Source: Heterodera schachtii
Taxonomy: Eukaryota > Nematoda > Chromadorea > Rhabditida > Heteroderidae
Direction: 5' to 3'
NCBI GenBank assembly: GCA_023374025.1
Contig: SIJG01000043.1
Coordinates: forward strand, 564,821-628,820
DNA length: 64,000 nucleotides
The notes beneath the pieces were generated by a model. That model searched no databases, was not told where the DNA came from, and was given only the letters and a program-made list of their open reading frames with translations. Below, one piece after another: positions 33,337 to 44,300 of this stretch. Positions within the stretch are counted from its first letter, which is position 1. Each line of letters begins with the position of its first letter. The translations under genes and the position numbers were made by a program.

Positions 33337-33594
33337 GTTAATATAATTAGTATGCTATAATCATTTAAATGGAAAATTACGTGCACTCGAATCGGTTTTG
33401 TCGCATAAATGTGAATTTGTTGAAAAAAAATTTTGATTTTTCGTTCGAATCCGGGTTCGGGGTTCGAAATTGGTTGGAATAGATGTCGGAATCGGATTCT
33501 CCGACCAGAAAAACCCATAAAATGAATTAAATCCGGAAAAAAAATTTTCAAATTTTTTTTTCAAAAAAAGGGGGGTACCATCTATAGTATTACC
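32361..33594 (-). mobile_element. Merlin DNA transposon
   Basis: 1,234 bp. Perfect 21-bp terminal inverted repeats (32,361-32,381 and 33,574-33,594, starting GGTAATACTATAGATGG) and a perfect 8-bp target duplication AAAAAAAT (32,353-32,360 and 33,595-33,602). It encodes an IS1016/ISXO2-type transposase, which with 8-9 bp duplications defines the Merlin superfamily. The element appears complete and recent. Confidence 0.95.
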
Positions 33595-33817
33595 AAAAAA
33601 ATAAAGGATTTCATGTAATTAATTTAATTTGATTGTCAACATTTATTTATCATTTATTAAATATCCAATAAATATACACATCAAATTTGATTTATAATAA
33701 ATAAAAAAAGATTAATTTATTTAAAATTTTTTAAAAATTATAATGAAATCAATTTTTAATCTTATTTATTAATGAAGTCGTTTTCTTATTTATTTATCCA
33801 AGACCAACAAAGTTTAA

Positions 33818-34383
33818 AACGCGCGCGAAGCGCCCGTCCAAGCGCAACAATGTTTAAAAACGGGCGCGAAGCGCCCGTCCATCCACAACAAAACTTAAAA
33901 ACGGGGCGCGAAGCGCCCGTCCATGCACAACAAAATTTAAAAAACGGGCGCGAAGCGCCCGTCCAAGCAAACCAAATGTAAAAACGGGCGCGAAGCGTCC
34001 GTCCAAGTCCAACAAAATTTAAAAAACGCGCGCGACGCGCCCGTCCATCCACAACAAAACTTAAAAACGGGCGCGAAGCGCCCATCGAAGCACAATAAAA
34101 TTTAAAAACGGGCGCGAAGCGCCCGTCCAAGCACAACAAAATTTAAAAAACGCGCGCGCAGCGCCCGTCCAAGCACAACAAAATTTAAAAATGGGCGCGA
34201 ATCGCCCGTCCAAGTCCAACAAAATTTAAAAAAACGCGCGCGAAGCGCCCGTCCAAGCGCAACATTGTTTAAAAACGGGCGCGAAGCGCCCGTCCATCCA
34301 CAACAAAACTTAAAAACGGGCGCGAAGCGCCCGTCCAAGCACAACAAAATTTAAAAAACGCGCGCGCAGCGCCCGTCCAAGCG
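33818..34383. repeat. 14-copy hairpin minisatellite
   Basis: Units of 41-43 bp: (A)CGGGCGCGAAGCGCCCGTCC followed by AAGCACAACAAAATTTAAAA. Each unit holds a near-perfect hairpin GGGCGC-GAA-GCGCCC. Two unit types (ACGGGCG and ACGCGCG) alternate irregularly; a block of about four units is itself repeated (starts 33,818 and 34,234). It begins just after AT-rich DNA and ends at the orphan EGF duplicate. Confidence 0.9.
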
Positions 34384-34387
34384 TCCA

Positions 34388-34921
34388 AAGGAATCGATCG
34401 GTTCCGGAGGTGTGTAACTGATTTCGGGGTTTTTTGTCTTAAATCCCTGGTTAAAGACGAATTTCTGCACTCCAATAGTGATCAAATAAAAAACTCAACA
34501 ATTGTTTTTACACTGCCACCCTACCAAAAAACAGTGTTAAACATTCAATTCAGCCCGGTGCTCCGAAGCTCAAATTCTTTTTGCAAACTAAGCCAATTGT
34601 CATGCTAGGTAATAGGTATGGTTAGGTAATAATATCTTTTTCAAACAAATGCCTTAGTCTATCTGTACATATTGGCGATCGTTTGTCAACGAAATAATGT
34701 TTGTTGGGTTGCAGTTACATGCGAGATGGAAACCACGTGCTTCAATGGCGGCTTCCAGAACCCGAACAACTGTTCGGCTTGCATTTGCCCGCCAGGCTAT
34801 TGGAATGAAAAGTGTGAGAGCACCTTGGGGTCGCACTCGCCAATCGGCGTGCCGAAGTGCGCCCCCTATACAATAGTCACGACGCACACTGAACCGGTGA
34901 TTTTGACCGGTTTTGACCTGA
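34388..34921 (+). pseudogene. Orphan EGF exon from an astacin gene (inverted duplicate)
   Basis: About 530 bp that is the reverse complement of 44,364-44,890, i.e. intron 4 and exon 5 of the astacin gene. The exon follows a GGGTTGCAG acceptor at 34,713 and encodes an EGF-like module (CFNGGFQNPNNCSACICPPG) and SHSPIGVPKCAPYT. No protease or CUB exons flank it. It keeps an open frame, so it is young or retained. Confidence 0.75.
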
Positions 34922-34929
34922 TCTAGCCA

Positions 34930-35600
34930 ACAATTCTTCATCGTTTGTTTCCTTTCTTAAAATACTTCTTTGGCATAATTTGTTAAAATTTTTTATCAAT
35001 TTTTCGTATGAATTTTTTAATATTTTAAATAATCATTTTTTGGTTCAAAGGGACCGGTTATTTTGAAATATGAACCAGAGAGATTCAGAATTTTAAGGCT
35101 TTGAACCGATCAGAAAGTAAATGTGATTTGGAATCGGAATTTGGCAATGATCACTTCGACAAATCATGTCAAAAAATTCAAAAAATGTGAATTTTTTTTA
35201 TTGTTTTTTGTATTTATTAATTTTAATCAGATTTCTTAAGCTTGTGGAATTATTTTTTCCTATAAGATCTTTATAAAAATGTCCTGTAAACATTACTCTG
35301 TTTCTCTCAAGTCGTACACACCCTAATTAATGTATGTAAAACTACAAAAGAGAAGGGTTTTTTTTTGATTTTTTTGCTTGTAAGAATAAATAAATATTTG
35401 ATGATGACTTATTCTCTAAAAAAATTTTAAGCTTGGTATCAACTGCAAAAGTACCGGCACAATTTATGAAACGAAAAAAAAGCAAAGTCCAAAAATCAAA
35501 AAAAAAAAAAAAGAAAATCACTCATCAGCAGAACGATGATGAAAAAATAAAATTATTTTTTTTTTCATTTTTTTAATCCATGAAATGTTTTACAATTTTC
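34930..35600. other. Non-coding stretch
   Basis: AT-rich. 35,455-35,500 resembles 23,690-23,750. Nothing coding. Confidence 0.4.
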
Positions 35601-35616
35601 TTAGATTCATCCGTTT

Positions 35617-36336
35617 TCAATTTTTCGTTATTTCATCCCCAAATTGTTTCTTCCAATTGCCAATGCTATATATATGAATTTTCAACATTTTCCCAATTTC
35701 CTTGTCAGTTATTTTCGGCATTTCTCTTTTTATTTGCCAATAAATTTTCATTTTTTCCATTTTTTCTTTTTCCGTAATTGTTTTTCGGCTAATTCCAATT
35801 TGCTTCTTCCATTTTTTAATTGTTCTATAATTTACTTCGATTTTCTTACAAATTTCGGCATAATTTTTGTTCCATTCTTTTAATGAATATTTTCTTTCTT
35901 TTTGCTTATAATCATTTGTCATTTCAATGAATTTCTGTACAATTTCGAGTTTTTCTTCGTCAGTTTTTGATTTGTAACAATTCTTTTGGTTTAATCCCAA
36001 TTCTTTAACCCATTTTTGAATATAAGTACGATTTGTCCCTAATTTTTTCGCTATTTTTCTTTCAATTTTACTCCATTCTTTTGCTGAGAATTTTCTTCCT
36101 TTTTGCTTAATTTTCTCTTTTATTTTATTAAATTTTCCAATTATTTCTCTCTTTTTCTGTTCTTCGTTTCCTCTTTTTTCTTCCAAATTTTCTTCTTCTT
36201 TTTCTTCCCATTTTTCTCCAAATATTTCGTCAAATGATTTTTGTTCCCATTTTTTATTTTCTGATTCAACATAATTAATATTAATTATAATGATGATCAA
36301 AAACACAAATAAAGAAATCATTAAGAATACTTTCAT
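35617..36336 (-). CDS. Repeat-HTH family gene 2, secreted form
   Basis: Single exon, 239 residues from ATG 36,336. Residues 1-25 are a strong signal peptide (FLMISLFVFLIIIIININYV, then ES). Residues 26-60 are acidic (SFDEIFGEKWEEKEEENLEE). Three repeat units follow: first with IAKKLGTNRTYIQKWVKELG, second with EICKKIEVNYRTIKKWKKQI, third with EIGKMLKIHIYSIGNWKKQF. The spacing (about 65 residues) and final W-K signature match gene 1 and gene 3. The units look like DNA-binding helix-turn-helix modules, which is odd in a protein with an export signal. Very Lys/Glu-rich, very AT-rich codons. Confidence 0.65.
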   Translation of the reverse strand: MKVFLMISLFVFLIIIIININYVESENKKWEQKSFDEIFGEKWEEKEEENLEEKRGNEEQKKREIIGKFNKIKEKIKQKGRKFSAKEWSKIERKIAKKLGTNRTYIQKWVKELGLNQKNCYKSKTDEEKLEIVQKFIEMTNDYKQKERKYSLKEWNKNYAEICKKIEVNYRTIKKWKKQIGISRKTITEKEKMEKMKIYWQIKREMPKITDKEIGKMLKIHIYSIGNWKKQFGDEITKN

Positions 36337-36339
36337 TTT

Positions 36340-36690
36340 CTATAATGACAGTCTAAAAGGATGAAAAAGTTTTTTCAAAATCTATGCTATTATTAAAAGG
36401 GTTTATGTCCGGTTAAATTAATTGTTTTGGTGAATAATAATATTACGAATTTCTAATTAATATGCTCACTTTGGCAGAATTTATCTAATGTTAAACATAT
36501 TATTAAATGGTTTAATCCATAAATTTGATGACGTTTAATAAGAAAAATTTTCGCCTGTTTATTTGCTATTTCGAAATTAGGACATTTTATGGAAAACTCA
36601 GGACTTTTTCATTTAAATGTTTTTGATTGATAAAATTACCCTTCAAACAATGATAATTTTTTGTTGACTGATTTCGATTAAATGCGCTTT
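36340..36690. other. Upstream region of HTH gene 2
   Basis: AT-rich, non-coding; should contain the promoter on the minus strand. Confidence 0.35.
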
Positions 36691-36694
36691 AAAC

Positions 36695-36965
36695 CAGGGA
36701 TGGTATCCCCCCTTGAATGGCAAGGACGTCCTTGAAATTGGGCCCTCTTTCTTGAAAATAAAAAATGTCCTTGGATGCCAAAGACGTCCTTGGAAATAAA
36801 AAAATATCGTTCAAATTCATTCCAGCGAAAATTATAAATTATTTGGATAAAATTTAATTTTTTTCATTGCATATGAAAAAAAATTTACATGTCCTTGGAT
36901 TTTATGAATTTTCCCCATTATGTCCTTGCAAATCGGCATACTCGTCCTTGGAAGCCAAAAACAAT
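36695..36965. repeat. Word array GTCCTTGGA
   Basis: Starts CCAGGGATGGTATCC. Words (A)(C/T)GTCCTTGG(A) occur at 36,729, 36,768, 36,788, 36,891 and 36,943. Directly abuts the LINE ORF1. Confidence 0.7.
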
Positions 36966-36987
36966 TATTCTTTTCTACTTATTCGAC

Positions 36988-37683
36988 ATGAAGCGAACCA
37001 ACGTAGCAAACATCACTCCGCCTCCCGCCAAACGTTCAATGGCACCCGAACTGGAGCTGGCCCCAATCACTGCCGCACTCGCAGAGCAAGAACGCCAACG
37101 CACATTGGTGTTCATTGGCCTCCCGGAAAGCAATGCCGCTTGCCCATCGGAGCGTGTTCATGAAGACAGGGAAGCCACCACCAAAATCTTGGACCACCTT
37201 GAAGTTGAGGCCGAACCAACCGCCGTCTTTCGACTCGGCCGGTACGACCCACAGCGAACAACACCACGCCCACTCAAGGTCGTCATGCCAACACCGACAC
37301 ACCAACACGTGGCACTCGGAGGATGGAAGCATGAGCGTGCTCGACTCCGTTCCCAACAGAACATGGCCCGTCTGTTCATCCGCCCGGCGCTGACCAAAGA
37401 ACAGCTCAAGAAGGAGTACGAAGAACGCGTCCGAAAACGTCAACAAATCCCAGCTCCCGTGGCGCCAGCAGTGCAGCTCCCACAGGCAAATGCCGCAACT
37501 CCCGCTAATGAAGTCGAACCAGAACAGAATAAGGCCAGTCAAGACAATTCCAAATCCCAGGCTTTTCTTGAAAAATTAATTGTTCTCAACTATGAAGGAT
37601 TGAAATTACTCCCACCAACCGATAAAAATCTCCGTGAAATACAATCCCTCAAAAAACAATATCCCCATCTTTTCAATAAATAG
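36988..37683 (+). CDS. LINE ORF1-like protein
   Basis: 231 residues from ATG 36,988. Residues about 31-150 contain RTLVFIGLPESN, EDREATTKILDHLEVEAEPT, AVFRLGRYD and MARLFIRPALTKEQLK, the layout of ORF1 proteins of nematode CR1-like LINEs (nucleic-acid chaperone with RRM-like fold). A basic helix (KKEYEERVRKRQQ) and a Pro/Ala/Gln linker follow, then a leucine-rich tail. G+C and codon use are much higher than the surroundings. No ORF2 (endonuclease/RT) follows; instead 37,684-37,980 looks like a LINE 3' end (AAATAAAATAAAA tail). So ORF2 was deleted, or ORF1 survives alone. Confidence 0.65.
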   Translation: MKRTNVANITPPPAKRSMAPELELAPITAALAEQERQRTLVFIGLPESNAACPSERVHEDREATTKILDHLEVEAEPTAVFRLGRYDPQRTTPRPLKVVMPTPTHQHVALGGWKHERARLRSQQNMARLFIRPALTKEQLKKEYEERVRKRQQIPAPVAPAVQLPQANAATPANEVEPEQNKASQDNSKSQAFLEKLIVLNYEGLKLLPPTDKNLREIQSLKKQYPHLFNK

Positions 37684-37985
37684 TTCTGCCAAGACCTCCA
37701 ACAATTTCCTCAAATACCAAAACTTTATTACCAATATTCTCCCCAAAAATCTTTCTCCAACTCCCTCTAAAATCAAATTTTAATTTGCTGGAGGTCTGAC
37801 TTCGCCGCTTCTTCAACTCAAATTCAATTGTCTCTATACAATAACCCATTTTATCTCATTTCTTATTCCAAATGTCATTTGATTCATCACTATTACTTAT
37901 TTGACCTGATTTCCACCAAAAGTGTAAGTGGCACATGCCCTTCTTTTGGTTATTTTTATTTTTGAATAAATAAAATAAAAAAAGA
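37684..37985 (+). mobile_element. Likely LINE 3' tail
   Basis: Pyrimidine-rich untranslated sequence, then TGTAAGTGGCACATGCCC and an A-rich end with AATAAATAAAATAAA. Inferred 3' end of the ORF1-only LINE copy. Confidence 0.4.
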
Positions 37986-37989
37986 GTAT

Positions 37990-38730
37990 ATTTTTCATAT
38001 AAAAAGTAATAACAAATAAATAACTGTCAAAAATGATTGGTCGAATAAAAATAACTGTGAAATGAGAGAGATTATCTGAATAAAATGAATAAAGTTTAAA
38101 GAACAAAAGCAAATTTGTCAACAAATAATGGCCCTTCTTTCTCCGATCCGCCGCGCATTCATTCATTCACTCCATTTAAACATCGGCCGCAGATGACGAC
38201 GCCCCAAATTCGGCTACAAAATAAGAAAATTGGATTAAAAAAAAGTTAATTAGCGGTTCTATGGTTGGCACTTTTAGGCGCCCAATTGGCATTTCTGTTA
38301 ATTTTATTAATTCACATGTCCACTAACGCTCTCAATGAAACAAATGGACTAGGAGGGGTGGGAAAATTTATCAGATGCCACCCGTGCACCTGGACAAACT
38401 TCAAATTGAAAATAATTTTAAAAAACATTTAAATTATTAAATGGTCCAAAAAATAAATATTTTTATGATGGTTAGAATTAGAAGATTGATTGAACTGGTT
38501 CTTGTTGTTTGATTTAGGACCCAATCCTCCAATTTTTCGTGTTTTTTTTTGATGGACTCGATTGGATTTGTTAAAATGGCGATTGATCGCTACCCCCACG
38601 CCAAGCAGATGGGTTTCTCGCCAAAAGCATCTTAGAAAGTTTTTTATAAGAAAGATTTTTTTCGAAAAACAGTATGATGAATGGTACTTATGTACTTTAC
38701 AGACCATAAAAATAAAAATTGTTTTAATTT
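37990..38730. other. Non-coding stretch
   Basis: AT-rich with no supported gene. Confidence 0.4.
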
Positions 38731-38732
38731 TT

Positions 38733-39057
38733 CTAGGGGGTTTTCGTGGTCGCTGATCACGAATCTGACATCCATTTCGACTAATTTCGAACTCCAGACC
38801 CGAATTCGAACAAAAGGTCGAAAATTTATTTTTCATCAAAATCAACCTTAATTGTTCAAAAATCGATTCAAATGACTGAAATGGCTATGAATCACTATTT
38901 TCTATTCTATTCAGTATATTTGTTTTCGTTTTTGTGCAATAAATGTGAATTTTGATGAAAAATGAATTTTCGAATTTTGTTCGAATTCGGGTCTGAGTTC
39001 GAAATTAGTCGAAATGGATGTCAGATTCGTGATCAGCGACCACGAAAACCCCCCTAG
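38733..39057. mobile_element. Foldback MITE, 110-bp arms
   Basis: Arms 38,733-38,842 and 38,948-39,057 are near-perfect inverse copies, from CTAGGGGGTTTTCGTGGTCG inward through CATTTCGACTAATTTCGAAC. Single arms recur at 33,430-33,520 (inside the Merlin element), 39,570-39,645, 45,945-46,035 and 48,300-48,400. Confidence 0.85.
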
Positions 39058-39159
39058 AAAAATTTTTTTTAAAATTTTTTCTTGCTATTTTCTTACAAAA
39101 ACTTTGATTTTTTCTTGGACAATTTCCTAGTTAGGTAATTCTTTTTAAAAAATTTCTGC

Positions 39160-39182
39160 GGGGGGGGGGGGGGGGGGGGGGG
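39160..39182. repeat. Poly-G run
   Basis: About 23 consecutive G, at the end of the reading frame of the coiled-coil remnant. Confidence 0.9.
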
Positions 39183-39189
39183 AACGATG

Positions 39190-39921
39190 AGAAGGGGGAA
39201 CTGATCCAGGGGGAAAAGGCTTCGAGACTCTCGCCAACCCACCACTTTGGCATTTTGTCGGTTCGGCTTTGACCAAATTTTGTTTCGCTGCGCGCTTCTC
39301 TTCTTCGGCAGTGAATTGCCTCTTATACTCACGCTTTGCTTTCTTCACCACTTCATAATTGGCCTTCATTTGAGCGCCAGTGATTTCCAATGCGAAAAGT
39401 TCGTCAAAAATTTGTTCAATATTTTGGGTCGGAAATTTGAACTCCTCCGCATTGTTGGGAGCAGTGTCGAACAATGTGCGCTGTTTGTTGTATAATTCCT
39501 CGAATTCCTGTAACAAAAATAAATGGGTGATTGGTCTAGTCATTACTTTTTCATTAACTTTTTAAAGGATTTGAATTTTCGAGTTCGTGTTCGGTCGAAA
39601 TGGATGTCATATTCGGGATCAACGTCCACAAAAAAAAACCCATGAACATGTTTTCATGACTTTTCAAAATGGCAAAAAAAAAGGGGGGGGGCGTGCCAAA
39701 GGATCAACAAAAATGTTGCGCATGGTTTTAAAACACAATAGCATTTTACAAGTCCAATTGCTTAAATTCTAACAATAAGCTGATGAACTGACTCGGAGTG
39801 CATCGATGCTCTTCTGCTGCTCCTCGTTGGACTGTCCCTTCAATTTTGCCATTTTTTAATCGGCATCTCGGATGGCCAGTTCGATTTTCAACACTTCGTC
39901 GTCCTCCGTTTTCACTGCCAT
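39190..39921 (-). pseudogene. Coiled-coil gene with in-frame stop
   Basis: Exon ~39,921-39,793 ends CGA|GTCAGT and joins in phase 0 to an exon starting at 39,507 after TTGTTACAG. The join gives QQKSIDALR|EFEELYNKQRT, continuing FELFALEITGAQMKANYEV-like helix (EQIFDELFALEITGAQMKAN) and KAKREYKRQFTAEEEKRAAK. Upstream DDEVLKIELAIRDAD has coding codon use but is cut by TAA at 39,858-39,856; translation could restart at ATG 39,852. The 3' end runs into the poly-G tract, so the gene is probably truncated. Family unknown. Confidence 0.45.
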
Positions 39922-39947
39922 TGACTTCAAACAGGAGATCCATAAAG

Positions 39948-40214
39948 GGTGAGAGAGGCAAAAGTAATGAAGAGAGAGAGAGAGAGAGCGGAGGAAGTAG
40001 GGCAGAAGGAGGATAGAGAGGGAGGAAAAGTGGGGGAGAGGGGCGGGCGGACTGGGAGGGAGCTAGCGAGTGAGAGAGAGGGAGCGAAAGAGATCGAAGA
40101 GAGGGGGGGAAGCAAGGAGAGGAGGAGAGAGAGAGAAGGAAGATGATGAAAAGTGGGGGGGGGGAAGGAAGAAGAGGGGAGAAAAAGGTGAGGAGAGGGG
40201 AGGAAGGGGGAATG

Positions 40215-40246
<32 letters not shown>

Positions 40247-41060
40247 AGGAAAAGGGCGGAGGGAGAGGGAGTAAGGAAAAGGAAAGAGTGAGAGGAAGAG
40301 GGGAAGGCGGAGAAAAAGGGTGAGAGAGGCAAAGGTAATGAAGAGAGAGGGAGAGAGAGAGAGCGGAGGAAGTATGGCGGAGGGAGGATAGAGAGGGAGG
40401 AAAAGTGGGGGAAAGGGGCGAAGGACTGGGAGGGAGCTAGGAAGTGGGCGAGAGGGAGCGAGAGATATCTAAGAGAGGGGGGGCGGGAAGCAAGGAGAGG
40501 AGGAGAGAGAGAGAAGGAAGATGAGGAAACGTGGGGGGGGGGAAGGAAGAGGAGGGGAGAAAGAGGTGAGGAAGGGGGAAGAAGGGGGAATGAAGAGAAA
40601 GAGAGAGAGAGAGAGAAGGAAGAAGCCGGAGGGAGAGGGGGTAAGGGAAAGGAAAGGGAAGAGTGGAGAGAAGAGGGGAAGGCGGAGGGAAAGGGAGAAA
40701 GAGGCAAAGGTAATGAAGAGAGAGAGAGCGTGAGAGAACTGAGGAAGTAGGGCGGAGGGAGGATAGAAAGGGAGGAAAAGTGGGTGGAGAGGGCCGGAAG
40801 GAGAGTTGAAAAGAAAAAGGAGGGGAGGACGTGGTGAGGAGGGGGGAGGGGGTTGGGGTAATTAAGTGAGAGGAGGAACGGGATATGAAGTAAGAGAGAG
40901 AGGAGGAAGAGGGGCGGAGGGAGAGAGGGAAGAGGGCGGAAAAGAATGAAAGAAGAGGAAGGGAGAAAGAGAGGAGGAGGGGAGAAGGGGTAATAAAGTG
41001 AGAGGAGGAAGGGGGTATGTAGAAGAAGAGGGTAAAACGAAAAGGAGGGAGGAAGAGGTG
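39948..41060. repeat. 1.1-kb purine tract with ~370-bp higher-order repeat
   Basis: Almost pure A/G on the plus strand. The block GGTGAGAGAGGCAAA(A/G)GTAATG starts at 39,948 and recurs at 40,318 and about 40,694, a period near 370 bp. Long Leu/Ser/Pro ORFs on the minus strand are artefacts. Could adopt triplex (H-DNA) structures. Confidence 0.9.
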
Positions 41061-41383
41061 AAGGGGTTTGTGAATTTAAATATTCGCCGATTTCGATTTA
41101 AATTAAAGACTTTTGCGCATTCACTTTATTTTTTTTAACTTTCACATTGCTGCTGATTTGGGGTTTCATCACAAAATGTTCTTCTTCTTCACTCTGTGCT
41201 GCTTTCATTCTTCTCGTCTACACCATCTCTGATCAGTAGATACCCGGATTTATAGTTTTTAAACAAAACTCTTTCGGCATTTTCGCGTTTATTAGCAAAT
41301 ATTTTGCACTTTTTTTGGCAACAACTATTTTAGTATCAGTTTGGAATTTTTAGCAACTATAAATCCGCTCTCTCTCTCTCTGA
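41061..41383. other. 3' flank of the astacin gene
   Basis: AT-rich with TTTAAACAAAACTC and a CT run at 41,365-41,380 just past the stop. On the minus strand this is the 3' UTR region; no clear AATAAA near the stop. Confidence 0.4.
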
Positions 41384-44300
41384 TCAGTCATGGCGCCAGC
41401 GAAGGCGAAAGCGTTGGATGCCTTTGTACGCGTACAAGGTGATCATTGCGTAACCGTTGGATGCGGTGATGCTCAGCGTTTTGTTGGGGCCCCCGAGGTC
41501 GTCTTGGCAACACAAACTACGGGTGATAAAAGACCAACGATCACTAGGGCTAACAAAAATATGCACTTAAATCGGCAAATATGCGCACAAAATTTGCATC
41601 CAAAATATCAAAATATGCAGCAAAATGCAGAAAAAAAACTTCCAAAATTAGGGATTCAAATTTTGAAAAAATCCCAATAACATTTATTCTTAATTTTCCT
41701 ACCAAAAACAAACAAAACAGAGCATTTTATATAATATTCAATTATTTTGAATTAAAATTGGCCAATCAACCATTTAGAGAAGAATTTTTGTTTGTAACGA
41801 TTTTCAGGAGTTATTATTAAATTTTAAATTGATTTTGTTTTATTGAGTTTTTCTTATGGGTTTTTTCAAAAAAGCAAAAAAATACGCTTAAATATGCATA
41901 TAACGCTGCACCTAATATGCAAATATGCACCAATGGAATATGCAAAATATGCATATGAAAGTACATCGCTTCAAATCAAACTAAAAACAAGTTTTCGTGC
42001 TTTTTAAGCCATTACCGGTTCAGGAAAAAAAAATGCATTTGCATTTTTGCAAACTCTCCTTATCAGTACTGGGTTTTACTTTTACAAAAACAACAAATTA
42101 AAAAAGTGTGTCTTTTGACCTAAACGTATGTATACCAGGGGATGGAACCGGATTCCGGAGTTCCGGACCTTTTTGGGGTCCGGAATTCCAATTCCGGATT
42201 CTGGGGACCCTTCAAATTGTGTGCTGTTATTTAATTGTGGAGTAAAAGTGGATCATCTTGGATTGAGCGGTCCTCCCCCATTTTTACCACGTAAATAAAA
42301 AATTTTCGAATAAAAAAACGAGGCTACTGGAAACCTTCCGCTTCCCGTGTTTTTGGAGTCCGCTCCGGCCAAAAATTCCTCTTATCTTTTTGAGGGCAAA
42401 TGCCCCGGTTCCGGATTTGTTTCAAAAAATTATGTACCTATCCGGAATATTTTAATAGTGTGCTCCCCAGGGTACTATTATGGGAAATAAAGTTTTCCAA
42501 AAGTGGATAAACCTGGTTTTGACTGAAACTTGACCATAAATCTTTCAATTTTGCACAATTTTTGAAAAAATAGGAAAAAAAACCTTTCCGCTTTAATAAA
42601 GCTCCCCATAAAATTAAAAGAGGAAAATTTTACAAATTTTAATGACTATTAATTTTATCGGTTAAAAAGTTCCCTTTTCGGGTATTCCGGAATATCTGGT
42701 ACCAACTGTTTTTGAAAACCGATGCCGTTGGTTTGGTACCAGGATAACTGCTAGGGCCAAACCGGTTCAGTACCAGGTATCGACCTACCCCAATAAGAAC
42801 CAGTCCACGGGATTACTTCTACTCTAACCAACTAAGATACATACCGCACTCCCGTGTCGCCCCTGTTTGCACTCGTCCGGATTTCCGTGTTACCCAATTT
42901 GCAGCCATCGCTACACACATCACCGACCTCCAGCACTTCGATGTAGATTGTCTTTTGTGACTTAATTACCCAAACACAGTAAGCGAAGTCAGCATTTTCA
43001 TCCAACGTGGTGGCACCAGTTTGTTCGGACATCTAAGGATTATCCAAAGCGTTAGGACATGCTGGAATTCTGACACCTGAGCTCCGCTCCGATTAGCCAA
43101 AAGTCGAAATTTATCATGGCCATAGTAATTAGTGATGCACCGAAAGCAAAAAACCAGAAACCCGAAACCGAAAGTCAGACCCGAAAACCAAAACCGAAAG
43201 CCATAAAACCCTAAAAAAACCGAAACCGAAAGCGAAAGTGAAAAATTTTTCCAGTTCATTGCTACTCAAAAAATTTGGCTTTTTGCTCGAATTTTCCGCA
43301 AATCCGTTAATCGTTTATCATTTTTCAAAGCATCTTTTCTATATATGGACCCAGCGGTGCCGATAGGCGCCGATGGAAATATTTTGAAAATTTAAACGCG
43401 TTTTCTAAAAATGTGTACAAAAAAGGCCATTAGGGGTGCGCTTATTAAAATGATAAGCTGATTCTTAGAGGTGAATTTTTCGATTTGAAAAAATATGTAT
43501 TCACATAAAATTGCCAGCCTTACAAATGACTTTTTGGGAAAAAGAATATAAATCAGACAAATTTGTTAACAGAATTTACTACATTTCTACGCTTTTTCGC
43601 GTTTTATTTTCATAAAAATACTTTTTTCTGAGGCGAGGAGGTGGGGGGAGGGCGGCGGTGCCGATAGGCGCCGCCGGGAAAAATTTGGATGAAATGACTG
43701 GATTTGTTAACAAAATTGGATCCTTTTTTCACGTTTTATTTTTATTTTTAGGCAAAAATTGGAAGCCTGAATTTTCTTTGGTTTCCCAAAAATAAGACAG
43801 AAAATCAGTAATCGTTAAGAGGAATTGATCCGGCGGTGTTCATGCACCGCCGGGGAATTTTTATGAATATATAGTGAATCTTTTTAAGATTTTGCGTATA
43901 AAATCACTTTAAAAAACATTTATTTTCAAAAATTACCATTCAAAATCGTAGTTTTCCCTTGTAATCCCAAAAATAAGAACAAAATAAGAACAAGGAGTTG
44001 AAATAAGAGCATTTTTTACAAATTAGAACAAATGGCAACCCTGATATAAATAAATTTCATTAAAAAGGATCCGAACCTTGAAAATTTAATTGGAACCTGT
44101 AGCACTAACCACTAAGCTAAGTAATAAAGCAATGAGATCCCACAAAAAATAAACTAAGTAATATAATTAAATATTAGCTCCGGAATTCAAATACCTATTA
44201 ATTGATAATGGCCAAAACTCAATGATTAGGGGTGTGTTTTTACTTTCGGGAAACCCGAAACTCGCAACCCGAAACCGAAAGCCAAAAAACCCGAAACCGA

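Noticed and set aside
33818..34383. CRISPR-like array of palindromic repeats
   Set aside because: Spacer parts are themselves repeated, there are no cas genes and the context is a nematode genome. It is a minisatellite.
37036..37542. Minus-strand 168-residue ORF
   Set aside because: Shadow of the GC-rich LINE ORF1 on the other strand.
40063..40733. Long Ser/Leu/Pro or Arg/Glu proteins
   Set aside because: Both strands are open because the tract is pure purine; no start, splice or codon signal.
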